From Gammaproteobacteria bacterium (GTDB taxonomy: Bacteria; Pseudomonadota; Gammaproteobacteria; Burkholderiales; Gallionellaceae), in the NCBI GenBank assembly GCA_018820925.1, contig JAHJNJ010000036.1:310001-374000 (forward strand): 64,000 nucleotides of DNA, in the 5' to 3' direction. This document shows, piece after piece, positions 37,550 to 46,081 of the stretch. The translations under genes and the position numbers were made by a program. Position 1 is the first letter of the stretch. Every line of letters begins with the position of its first letter. The notes beneath the pieces are model-generated. The model made no database searches and was not told where the DNA came from. It saw nothing but the letters and a program-made list of their open reading frames with translations.

Positions 37550-38287
37550 ATGATATTCTGGATAATCGGATTCAGTATTCTGGGCAGCATTGGTGCAATC
37601 GCCTGTGCCTCCCTGTTCCTGTTTTTCCCGCAAGGCATCCGCAGGATTCTTGTTCCCTGTCTCATCAGTTACGCCACCGGCACGCTGCTTGGCGCGGCCT
37701 TTCTCGGCATGATTCCCGCCGGGCTGAAACAGGCCCCGGCGACTGAGGTCCTGGCAACAGTACTGGCCGGCATGGTGCTGTTCTTTGTGCTGGAAAAGCT
37801 GGTGCTCTGGCGGCATTGCCACGATAGCGAGTGCGAAGTGCACGGGCGCCCCGTCCCGTTGATCCTGATCGGCGACGCCTTCCATAACTTCGTGGACGGC
37901 GTGGTGATCGCCGCCGCTTTCCTCACTTCCATTCCGCTCGGTATTGCCGCCGCGTTCGCCGTGATCGCGCATGAGATACCGCAGGAAGTCGGCGATTTCG
38001 CCATCCTGCTCGACAGCGGCTATGGGCGCATGAAGGCGTTGCTGCTTAACGGGCTATCGTCTGCAGCCACGCTGCCCGGTGCTCTGGTGGCATATTTCTG
38101 GCTCGATGAAACGCGCGCGGCGGTGCCCTACATCCTGGCAATTTCCGCCTCCAGCTTCATCTATATCGCGGCGGCAGACCTCATCCCCGGACTGCACCGG
38201 CAAACAACCCTTGGCGCATCCTTGCGCCAGTTCGCGCTGCTGCTCGCGGGGATCGGCACCATCGCTATTTTTCACCACGGGGGCTGA
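37550..38287 (+). CDS. ZIP-family metal transporter
   Basis: The 245-residue membrane protein has eight hydrophobic segments and the ZIP metal-binding motifs HNFVDGVVIAAAF in helix IV and HEIPQEVGDFAILL in helix V. A short His/Cys loop (WRHCHDSECEVHGR) lies between helices III and IV. ZIP proteins import Zn or other divalent cations. The aminotransferase gene begins four bases later. Confidence 0.92.
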   Translation: MIFWIIGFSILGSIGAIACASLFLFFPQGIRRILVPCLISYATGTLLGAAFLGMIPAGLKQAPATEVLATVLAGMVLFFVLEKLVLWRHCHDSECEVHGRPVPLILIGDAFHNFVDGVVIAAAFLTSIPLGIAAAFAVIAHEIPQEVGDFAILLDSGYGRMKALLLNGLSSAATLPGALVAYFWLDETRAAVPYILAISASSFIYIAAADLIPGLHRQTTLGASLRQFALLLAGIGTIAIFHHGG

Positions 38288-38290
38288 ACC

Positions 38291-39295
38291 GTGAGCACGA
38301 TGGCGGAAAAAGGCGGCGGCACTTTCCGGGGCATCAAACTGTTGTTGTGCGAAAACCCGCTGCCCCCGATTGAAGAGGCCATCGCGGCGGCCCAGGCCGA
38401 AGTACCGCACAGCAACTATTACACCGAACCCTATTCGGCGCCGTTGCGGCAACTCATCGGCGAGCAGATCGGCGTGCCCGAGCGGCTCATACACATCAAT
38501 GCCGGATCGGAATTGATCCTGCGCCAGATATTTGACCGCTTCGGCCAGCAGGTGCATCTGCTGACCCCGACCTATGTGCTCTTTCCCGAAATCGCCAGAC
38601 ACTACACCGAGACCCGCCTGCTTCCCGGGCAGGATTTTGCGTTTGACCTTAAGCAACTGGTGATTCCGGACGGCACCACGCTGGCGGTGATCGTGAACCC
38701 CAACAATCCCAACGGCGGTATCTTCGATATGGCGCCGCTGCCGGAACTGTTGCGCCGCTACCCGCAGACGCGCTTCCTGGTCGACGAAGCTTTCATCGGC
38801 CTGGCAGGCGAATCTGTGGCGCATCTGGTTCCGCACTTTTCCAACCTGCTGGTGACGCGCACCTTGTCCAAGGCGCACAGCCTGGCGGGCTTCCGGGTCG
38901 GTTATGGCATCTTTCCCGAGGCCATTGCCGACGACCTGAACAATCGTAACGACGCCTACCCGCTCGCCCGTCCCAGTCAGGCGGCGGCAGTCGCCACCCT
39001 GCAAAACGAAGACAGGATTCATGCCCGTGCCGCGCAGTTGCGCGTCTGGACCGGAGAGCTCGCGGCGCAGTTGCGCGCCATGGGCGTGCGCACCTATCCG
39101 ACCGAGACCTATTTTTTCCTGGCCGATTTCGCGCCCCGCGATGCAACACAGTTGGCGGAAGCGCTCAAGGCGCAGGGAATTCTGGTCAAGCCGCTGAAGG
39201 ACCCGGTTCTTGGTGCGGGGTTTATGCGCATCACCACGGCGCTGCCCGAAGACAACCTGCGCTTTGTTGCCGTGCTTCACACAATGCTGACGTGA
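38291..39295 (+). CDS. PLP-dependent aminotransferase, class I/II (HisC-like)
   Basis: The 334-residue enzyme has the PLP lysine in TLSKAHSLAGFRVGYG, the NPNNPNGGIF and VDEAFIGLAG motifs, and resembles histidinol-phosphate or related aminotransferases. It is shorter than HisC by about 20 residues and lies outside any his operon, so its substrate is uncertain. It begins with GTG at 38291, right behind the ZIP gene. Confidence 0.88.
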   Translation: MSTMAEKGGGTFRGIKLLLCENPLPPIEEAIAAAQAEVPHSNYYTEPYSAPLRQLIGEQIGVPERLIHINAGSELILRQIFDRFGQQVHLLTPTYVLFPEIARHYTETRLLPGQDFAFDLKQLVIPDGTTLAVIVNPNNPNGGIFDMAPLPELLRRYPQTRFLVDEAFIGLAGESVAHLVPHFSNLLVTRTLSKAHSLAGFRVGYGIFPEAIADDLNNRNDAYPLARPSQAAAVATLQNEDRIHARAAQLRVWTGELAAQLRAMGVRTYPTETYFFLADFAPRDATQLAEALKAQGILVKPLKDPVLGAGFMRITTALPEDNLRFVAVLHTMLT

Positions 39296-39332
39296 CAAGA
39301 GGGAGAAGTGAGCAAAACCCCGGACGCGCATC

Positions 39333-39338
39333 TATAAT
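39333..39338 (+). promoter_or_regulatory. consensus -10 box upstream of dgcZ-like gene
   Basis: A perfect TATAAT sits 35 bases before the diguanylate cyclase start. No matching -35 box is evident at 16-18 bases, so an activator or weak promoter is possible. Confidence 0.35.
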
Positions 39339-39373
39339 GGGGCGGTTGCAATCACATCGAAACACAGGTGCTT

Positions 39374-40279
39374 ATGTCGCGTTCTGCCTTGCAATCCTCT
39401 TCCTCCCTGATGAAAGTTCTGCGAGAACTGGATGCCGGGTTGATGGACCACACCTCATGGCTGAAGGTGCTGCACCGCGCCATGGTGAGCGGAAGCACGC
39501 CCACACCGAGCGACCTGCTGCCCGATGCGCACTGCCGTTGTCATTTCGGATTGTGGTATTACGGCAAGGAACACCCGGAACTGCAGGATGGGCCGTGGTT
39601 CAGGAATATCGGGATATTCCACGAGAACATGCACGAGCAGGCGCGCCGGTTGTTGCTGAAAAGGAATACCGGCGAGCCGGTCACGCCGGATGAATACGAC
39701 CAATTCATGGATATGGCGATTCACTTCAAACTGGAAGTGCGCGGCCTGCAAACCGATATCATCAACCGGGTCTGCGAGGTTGATCACCTGACCGGCGCGC
39801 GCAACCGCAACAGCATGAATTTCAAATTGCTCGAAGAGCATGATCGCATGTCGCGCAATGACCAGCCCTGCTGCCTGTGCATGATGGACATCGACCATTT
39901 CAAGCAAGTCAACGATACCTACGGCCATGTTGCGGGGGATAGTGTGCTGCATGGTGCCGTCCAGTTTCTGGGCAAGAAGATGCGGCGCTACGACACGATT
40001 TTCCGTTTCGGCGGCGAGGAGTTTCTGTTCAGCCTGCCCAACACCGGGATGCAGGAGGCCTTTGCCATCGTGGACCGGTTGCGTGTCGAGTTGGCGGAGT
40101 TGCCAATCGGGCTCAAGGGGCACGGCGACATTTCTGTCACGGCGTCTTTCGGCATTGCCAGCATGAATCCGGATGAGCCGGTGGATGACGCCATCCAGAA
40201 AGCGGATCACGCGCTGCTGTGTGCCAAAGCGGGCGGGCGCAACCGGGTCTGTTTGTGGGATATTCAAACCGGGGGCTGA
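39374..40279 (+). CDS. DgcZ-like diguanylate cyclase with zinc-sensing CZB domain
   Basis: The 301-residue protein has an N-terminal chemoreceptor zinc-binding (CZB) domain and a C-terminal GGDEF domain. CZB ligands are all present: His26 (MDHTSW), Cys56 (CRCHFG), His83 and His87 (FHENMH), each exactly four residues later than the zinc ligands of E. coli DgcZ. The cyclase site is RFGGEEFLF. By analogy, zinc binding should inhibit c-di-GMP synthesis. Start chosen at ATG 39374; GTG at 39368 is possible. The ZIP transporter two genes upstream may be related through zinc supply. Confidence 0.92.
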   Translation: MSRSALQSSSSLMKVLRELDAGLMDHTSWLKVLHRAMVSGSTPTPSDLLPDAHCRCHFGLWYYGKEHPELQDGPWFRNIGIFHENMHEQARRLLLKRNTGEPVTPDEYDQFMDMAIHFKLEVRGLQTDIINRVCEVDHLTGARNRNSMNFKLLEEHDRMSRNDQPCCLCMMDIDHFKQVNDTYGHVAGDSVLHGAVQFLGKKMRRYDTIFRFGGEEFLFSLPNTGMQEAFAIVDRLRVELAELPIGLKGHGDISVTASFGIASMNPDEPVDDAIQKADHALLCAKAGGRNRVCLWDIQTGG

Positions 40280-40396
40280 TCTGTTTGGGACGAATTCGCG
40301 AACCCTGATCATTTGCAGCACAAATTCGGTGTCGTAGCGCTGTTTGCAATTGTCGTCGCGTTGGCAATCGGTGTGTACCTTTTTGCCAACGCATAA
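40280..40396 (+). other. in-frame hydrophobic extension after the cyclase stop
   Basis: After the TGA of the diguanylate cyclase the same frame stays open for 38 codons to a TAA at 40394. The last 22 codons encode a near-perfect membrane helix (GVVALFAIVVALAIGVYLFA). There is no ATG; only a TTG at 40313 could start a 27-residue peptide, and it lacks a ribosome site. It may be a remnant, a tiny membrane protein or a readthrough tail. Confidence 0.35.
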
Positions 40397-40414
40397 CCAA
40401 CCGGAGGAAATATC

Positions 40415-40984
40415 ATGATCACAAGCAAAGCAATCCGTGCTCTCACACTGGGTGTGGCAATCGGAGGCATTTCATTTTCAACGATTGCGTTAGCCGAAGA
40501 AATTCCGGCGCGCGGCCCGTTGCCATTTTCCGCGTACGACCAGAACGGGGATGGCTTCGTCAGTCAGGAAGAGTTCAATGCCGTACGTGAAAAACGCAAA
40601 GCCGAAGGCATGCCGATGCGCAATGCACTGTCTTTTGCTGACCTTGACCAGAACCAGGACGGGAAACTGTCTGTGGAAGAGTTTGCCGCACGGCGGACGG
40701 GGCGAATGGGCAATGCCCCCGGAGCCGGTCCGGGGGCCGGAATGCGGGGGATGATGCCCACCTTTTCGGAATTCGATCTGAACAAAGATGGGAAAATCAC
40801 CGAAGCGGAATTTACCGATGCCCGCACCGCGCGGATCACCAAGCGCCTGCAGGAAGGTTATCAGATGCGTGGGCTAGCCAATGCGGCCGCGTTCGAGGAT
40901 ATCGATACGAACCATGACGGCGCACTGTCTCCGGAAGAATTTACCGCGCAGCAGGCGATGCATCGGCAACAAATGCGTCAATAA
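40415..40984 (+). CDS. secreted EF-hand calcium-binding protein (copy 1)
   Basis: The 189-residue precursor has a signal peptide (residues 1-27, ending ALA) and four EF-hand loops: DQNGDGFVSQEE, DQNQDGKLSVEE, DLNKDGKITEAE and DTNHDGALSPEE, each with usable Ca2+ ligands. A Gly/Met/Pro-rich linker separates the pairs. It should be a periplasmic calcium buffer or sensor. A paralogue lies at 45467-46036, beyond the ATPase-MscS pair. AACCGGAGGAAATATC precedes the ATG. Confidence 0.9.
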   Translation: MITSKAIRALTLGVAIGGISFSTIALAEEIPARGPLPFSAYDQNGDGFVSQEEFNAVREKRKAEGMPMRNALSFADLDQNQDGKLSVEEFAARRTGRMGNAPGAGPGAGMRGMMPTFSEFDLNKDGKITEAEFTDARTARITKRLQEGYQMRGLANAAAFEDIDTNHDGALSPEEFTAQQAMHRQQMRQ

Positions 40985-41019
40985 CTGGTTTGCTTCGGCG
41001 GGAGGATTCTGGCAACCAA

Positions 41020-41096
41020 GTAGCGTGGGTACGCTTCTGTGCCCGCGCGGCAAATGAAAAGTGTCTCAGCGTAGGCGCAGAAGCGTGCCCGCCCTA
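41020..41096. repeat. diverged 77-bp nested palindromic repeat
   Basis: Starts GTAGCGTGGGTACGCTTCTG and ends GAAGCGTGCCCGCCCTA; the arms pair as in the 76-bp element at 23779, with different substitutions. It lies in the 400-base gap between the EF-hand and ATPase genes; the rest of that gap shows only a TATAAT at 41279-41284, about 100 bases before the ATPase start. Confidence 0.7.
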
Positions 41097-41384
41097 TTGC
41101 CCGCCATGCAATTTTGCCATACCCAATAATCCGTCACCCATCCCGCAAACACTGCGGCAAGCATAGCCGGGATGGAATGCAATGGAACCCGGGGTGTTCT
41201 GAAATGAAACGCTTCCCGGATTACGCTGCGGGCTGGCCACCTCGTTCCCTGCCAGGCAAGCCGCCGCCGCAACAGGGATATAATGCAGCGAGAATCATGG
41301 GGGCTATGTCGGAAACACCGGCGAGCCTTCGTTGATGTCGATCACAGTCGCAAGCATTCCGACGCGCGATGCAAGGGAAACGTT

Positions 41385-44300
41385 ATGCCGATACCGCAAC
41401 AATTCGCATCGATAGCGCTCTCACTCAGCCTGGTCTTGTTCCAGGCCACCCCTGCCGTCGCAGCCAGGCAGGTTGACAGCTGTCCGCCTGGACTGAATCT
41501 GGAGGCAAAGCAACGTCTGGCTCAACTGGAGGGCGTGCGGCAGAACATCGGTGATCTCATGTCCGGTGAGTTGGCCGTGGATACGCCGCTTGCCGCACTG
41601 TTTGCAGTCGACCTGAACAACGAAACCGCAGTCGCCAACCGCATCAAGGAATTGCAGGCGCTGAAAGCCGAGGGCAGGGGTTCGGCAGACTCGTCCGCAG
41701 CATATCGTGATTGTGCCAAGGCGGGTTCCGCACTGGCGACGCTGGTGGAAAAGCTGGATAACCAGCAACTGCTACTGGATCAGCAGCGGCTCGAGTTTCT
41801 TGCGCTGCCGCAAGATTCGCGCAGGGGGGTGATCAATGCGCTCAATGTTCGCAAGCAGCAGGTAGTCGCCGTTGCCGGGCTGGCCGAGGAGCGAAGTGCG
41901 GCCGACAAGCTGCAGAACGAGGCGGTACTCTCAGGAGCGAGCGCGGAAGAACGCGCGAAGAGTGCGGCCAGCCAGGATTTGCGCGAGATCGCTGCGCAAC
42001 GGGTGCTGTTGGAAAAGGCGCGTGAAACACTGGCGCGTTTGCAGGCGGAAATGGTTGCCGAGCTACAGGAGCGTGTTCAGTTCTACCAGCGCACTTCCGA
42101 CCAATTGTCGGTTTTGACTGCCGAGACGTTGAAGGGTGCGGCGGCCAAGCCCCTGCCTGAGGTCTACCGGGAATCCGTTGCGATCTGGCGCGAGTTGGTA
42201 GACCGGGTCTTCGAGCGCATAGCAGTGCCGGAAAAGAGTGTAGCCGTGCCTGACATCCCGCAGCTGCCGGACGAACTGCTTGCGAGGCTGAAAGGTACGG
42301 CGGAGGAAGCGCAATACCTGAGTGCATACCGCGAAACCGAGGCACTCAAAGCCGAGCTTGAACGTTCGCGCTTGCAGCGTTTCGAACAAGGCAGAAACGA
42401 TCTTTACCAGCTGCTGCAGACTGCGGGGCAGATGCGTTCTTCTCTCATGCAACAGAATCTGCAAGCCGGAAACGATGAGATTCTGAAGGTCTCATCGGAA
42501 TATTTTCAGGATATCGGGCGCGAAATTCGCATCGTGCCTTATCGGGTACTCGCGATCTTCTATAGCAAAGCGCTGGATTTTCGCCACAAGGCCAGCGCCG
42601 GCATCGACGGCTGGCTGGATATCGCCAGGCAGTCCTTCAACTTCCTGTTGCTCGTGGCGGTGTTCTTTGCCGCCTACACCGGGCTGCACCGCGTAAGTAG
42701 TGCGCTGGAACGTTTGCGCAATCATCTGGTACGGGAAAAATACAATCATGCCTATGCCCGGACGCTGGCGCACTGGATACGGCGGGGCAATGTCTATGTG
42801 CCCTGGGTGATCATGTTGCTCGCCGTGTATATCGCCGAGGATCTGGTGGCCGGGACCGCCATCACCCAGATCGGGCTGATCCTGCCCTACATCGCGTTCT
42901 ACCTGTGGTACCGGATTTCACTGAATCTGGCCTTGTCCATCATGGGGCTGGTGGCCTTCTCCGGCTCAATCCAGTCGTCCATGGCCGAGAAGCAGCGTCT
43001 GCTGCGTACCGTCCGGCTGGTCGGCATCTTTTTCTTCGTATTGATCGCCATTCTGCATGCCACGCAGGATGCTGTTGGCGAAGCACTGGTCTACCGGCTG
43101 GTATACGGGTTTGTGGTTTACGTGGGTATTGTGGTGTGCGCCTATGCGGCGCGCGAATGGCAACCGGAGATCGCCGCTGCGGCGAAGGAGTTGTTACCGG
43201 AACGCATCCATCTGGGCATAAGCAGGTTGGGCAAGAACGGCCTCTGGTCATGGTTCATCAGTCTGCCCGCGCTCCTGCTGTTGATCGTCACCCGGCTTGC
43301 GATCCGCGTTAAAAAATGGGCTGGCGAGTTCGACTTCTTCAAGCGAATCAGCGCAGCGCTGTTCTTGCGCCGGATTGAACATGCCAACAAGTCCGGCGGC
43401 CAAACAGATGCTGCCAATCAGCAACCGCCGCAATTGTCCCAGGATTATCTGCGCTGGTTCAAGCTCGAAGACATGGAAGACAAGACACTGTTGATCGAGC
43501 TTGAAAGTGACCTCCCTGCCGAGATCAAGTCGATCCTGAGCGCGTGGTCGGACAACAGTTCTCTCGATCACTCGCTGGCGCTGTATGGCGAGAAAGGCTG
43601 TGGGAAATCCAGCTTGCTGGACATGATCGAAATGCGTTACGAGAAATGTGCAGTGCGGCGTATCAACATTCCGCCCAAGCTGATTACACGCGAAGCGGTG
43701 CTCGGGTTCTTTGGCAAGGAGCTGGGAATGGATCTGTCGCTGGGTGCCGAGTCCCTGCTCAAGGCCGATGAGGGCAAGGAAGATGCTGTGCTGCTCATCG
43801 ACAATGCGCAGAACCTGTTTCTCGGCCAGCTGGGCGGGTTCGAAGGCTATCGCACCTTTGCCGAATTGATGAACAGCGGCACCGAGCATCTGTTCTGGTG
43901 CGTGACGTTCAATCTGCGTTCCTGGCATTACCTGCGCGCGGTATTCGGCGGCATGCCACTGTTCCGGCGCGCGATCGAGATCGAGGATTTTTCCGAGAAG
44001 GACATCATGAACCTGATTGTGGCGCGGCATCAGCGCACCGATGCCAAACTTGCCTACGACGACATCATTCGCGCGACGCAGAGCGAGGATGACCTGATGG
44101 GCGAGCATCAGGTGGAGAAACAATTCTTTCGTCTGCTGTGGGGGCAATCGAACGGCAATCCGCGCGCGGCACTCATGCTGTGGACGGCCTCACTGACCCC
44201 GCTGAGCGATGATCGCATGAAGGTCGGACTGCCCAAATATCCCAAAATCATCATCAACGAAAAATGGGGCGATGAGGCGCTGTTCGTCTATGCCGCGATC

Positions 44301-44498
44301 ATGCGCCATGAGAATCTGACGCAGGATGAAGTCGTTGCCGTTACCAACCTGCCGGAAAACATCGTGATCAATGCACTGGGCACCGGCTACGATGGCCACC
44401 TGCTGGATTGCGGCACTGACGGACGTTACCGCATTACCGCGATTGCCCAGGCCAGTGTGACCCGACTCCTGTTAGGAAAGAATTTCATCTATGAATGA
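41385..44498 (+). CDS. large exported-coil, multi-TM protein with P-loop ATPase domain
   Basis: The 1037-residue protein has a signal peptide (1-27), a long helical/coiled-coil region (about 40-400, rich in Glu, Gln, Leu and Arg), about seven membrane helices (first at 417-437, last at 620-640) and a cytoplasmic P-loop domain. Walker A is GEKGCGKSS at 735-743; Walker B is AVLLIDNAQ near 800-808. A winged-helix-like end (LTQDEVVAVTNLPENIVINA) follows. The N-terminal layout is like MscK/KefA channels, but where those have MscS, this has an ATPase; a separate MscS gene overlaps its end by 8 bases. I know no named family. The ATG at 41385 gives the signal peptide; an upstream start would destroy it. 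Confidence 0.85.
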   Translation: MPIPQQFASIALSLSLVLFQATPAVAARQVDSCPPGLNLEAKQRLAQLEGVRQNIGDLMSGELAVDTPLAALFAVDLNNETAVANRIKELQALKAEGRGSADSSAAYRDCAKAGSALATLVEKLDNQQLLLDQQRLEFLALPQDSRRGVINALNVRKQQVVAVAGLAEERSAADKLQNEAVLSGASAEERAKSAASQDLREIAAQRVLLEKARETLARLQAEMVAELQERVQFYQRTSDQLSVLTAETLKGAAAKPLPEVYRESVAIWRELVDRVFERIAVPEKSVAVPDIPQLPDELLARLKGTAEEAQYLSAYRETEALKAELERSRLQRFEQGRNDLYQLLQTAGQMRSSLMQQNLQAGNDEILKVSSEYFQDIGREIRIVPYRVLAIFYSKALDFRHKASAGIDGWLDIARQSFNFLLLVAVFFAAYTGLHRVSSALERLRNHLVREKYNHAYARTLAHWIRRGNVYVPWVIMLLAVYIAEDLVAGTAITQIGLILPYIAFYLWYRISLNLALSIMGLVAFSGSIQSSMAEKQRLLRTVRLVGIFFFVLIAILHATQDAVGEALVYRLVYGFVVYVGIVVCAYAAREWQPEIAAAAKELLPERIHLGISRLGKNGLWSWFISLPALLLLIVTRLAIRVKKWAGEFDFFKRISAALFLRRIEHANKSGGQTDAANQQPPQLSQDYLRWFKLEDMEDKTLLIELESDLPAEIKSILSAWSDNSSLDHSLALYGEKGCGKSSLLDMIEMRYEKCAVRRINIPPKLITREAVLGFFGKELGMDLSLGAESLLKADEGKEDAVLLIDNAQNLFLGQLGGFEGYRTFAELMNSGTEHLFWCVTFNLRSWHYLRAVFGGMPLFRRAIEIEDFSEKDIMNLIVARHQRTDAKLAYDDIIRATQSEDDLMGEHQVEKQFFRLLWGQSNGNPRAALMLWTASLTPLSDDRMKVGLPKYPKIIINEKWGDEALFVYAAIMRHENLTQDEVVAVTNLPENIVINALGTGYDGHLLDCGTDGRYRITAIAQASVTRLLLGKNFIYE

Positions 44499-45321
44499 AG
44501 CCGACCTGAATCAAATCACCGATATGGCGACCCTGTTCAGGCTGGATCGCCTCTTCCTGCTAGTGCTGGCGTTGCTGGCACTGGTGCTGGTGGTCAAGGG
44601 CATCACCCAGGTGGGCGATGCCCTGTACCGGCGCATTCCGCGGCGACGCATTCTGATCTCGCAGATCGCCACCACGCTGAACTTTTCCATCTACATCTTC
44701 GGCGGCCCCTACATTTTCTACGCCATCCTGCAGCCGCCGCGTGAAGTCATGCTGGCGGCGACCGGCAGTATCGCCGTCGCACTCGGTCTCTCCATGAAGG
44801 ATCTGGTGGCGTCGGTGATCGCGGGTTTCATCCTGCTGTTCGACCGGCCCTTCCAGGTTGGCGACCGTGTCTCTTTCGGTGATGTGTATGGCGAGATCGA
44901 GAGCATAGGCCTGCGTTCGGTGCGGCTGGTCACGCTGGACGACAATCTGGTCACCATCCCCAACAACCGTTTCATGTCTGATGTCGTTGCTTCCGGTAAT
45001 GCCGGTGCGCTGGACATGATGCTGGTATTCGATTTTTACATCGCACTCGATGCCGATATCCGTCTGGCGCGCGACCTGCTTTATGAAGTGGTCGTCACCA
45101 GCCGCTATGCCTACCTGAAAAAGCCGGTGATGATCGTGATGAAGGAAATGCCCATCGCCGAGCGGCTGGCATTGCAACTCAAGGCGAAAGCTTATGTAAT
45201 CGACGTGCGCTTCGAAAAAGCGTTCCAGACCGACGTGGTGCTGCGCGCCACCGAGGCCTTCAATCGCCACCACGTTAAACGTCCGCCTGTGGGTGTGGGA
45301 CAGTTCAAGTCCGCGATATAG
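44491..45321 (+). CDS. MscS-family small-conductance mechanosensitive channel
   Basis: The 276-residue protein has two N-terminal helices, then the pore helix and beta domain of MscS: ALGLSMKDLVASVIAGFILLF and DRPFQVGDRVSFGDVYGEIE, followed by TLDDNLVTIPNNRFMSD. It forms heptameric channels that release solutes under tension. It starts inside the last codons of the ATPase gene, so translation is coupled. The C-terminus is short, ending VGQFKSAI. Confidence 0.93.
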   Translation: MNEADLNQITDMATLFRLDRLFLLVLALLALVLVVKGITQVGDALYRRIPRRRILISQIATTLNFSIYIFGGPYIFYAILQPPREVMLAATGSIAVALGLSMKDLVASVIAGFILLFDRPFQVGDRVSFGDVYGEIESIGLRSVRLVTLDDNLVTIPNNRFMSDVVASGNAGALDMMLVFDFYIALDADIRLARDLLYEVVVTSRYAYLKKPVMIVMKEMPIAERLALQLKAKAYVIDVRFEKAFQTDVVLRATEAFNRHHVKRPPVGVGQFKSAI

Positions 45322-45466
45322 GCCGCCACGAAGCTGCTCGATCCGCCCGGACATGCCGCGTCTGCTTGCGGGATGTGCCGGTCGGCGATTGATCTCATAC
45401 AGGCGCCCCGATTACGCCGGCCGTCGGGGACTGCCGTTTTGTCCATGCAAAACCAGAGGAAACATC

Positions 45467-46036
45467 ATGAACTCGCGCAAGACAATCTGCTCCCTGACCG
45501 TTGTTGCCGCAATCGGCAGTGCAGTCCTGGCAATGGCGGCACATTCCGAACAACTCCCCGCCCGCAGCCCGGTCCCGTTCTCCGCCTATGACCAGAATGG
45601 CGACGGCGTAATCGGTAAGGCGGAATTCGATGCGGTGCGTGAACAGCGCAAAGCCGAAGGCAGGCCCATGCGCAACGCGCTGTCTTTTACCGATCTGGAC
45701 CAGAATCGTGACGACAAGATAACGGCGGAAGAATTTGCGGCAGCGCACTCGGCGCAATCTGCAAGACCGCGCGGGCCTGGCATGGGCGGCGGGATGCAGG
45801 GGAACATGCCCGAATTCTCCGAATTCGACCTGAACAAGGACGGCAAGGTCACCGAGGCGGAATTCACCGATGCCCGCACCGCGCGCATCACCAAGCGCCT
45901 GCAGGAAGGCTACCAGATGCGCGGCCTAGCCAACGCGCCGTCATTCGAAGATATCGACACAAGCCATGATGGCGCGATATCGCCGGAAGAGTTTGCCGTA
46001 CAGCGGGCGGAGCATCAGAAGCAGATGCGGCAGTGA
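45467..46036 (+). CDS. secreted EF-hand calcium-binding protein (copy 2)
   Basis: The product has 189 residues, the same as copy 1 at 40415, with a signal peptide and four EF loops: DQNGDGVIGKAE, DQNRDDKITAEE, DLNKDGKVTEAE and DTSHDGAISPEE. Loop 2 has Asp for the usual Gly at position 6 and may bind Ca2+ weakly. The region TEAEFTDARTARITKRLQEG is identical in both copies. It is 145 bases after the MscS gene, on the same strand. The ATG at 45467 follows AGAGGAAA. Confidence 0.9.
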   Translation: MNSRKTICSLTVVAAIGSAVLAMAAHSEQLPARSPVPFSAYDQNGDGVIGKAEFDAVREQRKAEGRPMRNALSFTDLDQNRDDKITAEEFAAAHSAQSARPRGPGMGGGMQGNMPEFSEFDLNKDGKVTEAEFTDARTARITKRLQEGYQMRGLANAPSFEDIDTSHDGAISPEEFAVQRAEHQKQMRQ

Positions 46037-46081
46037 TGTAGTCTGAGTATTTGCATGTTGCTTAGTATAAGGGGAAGAGGA

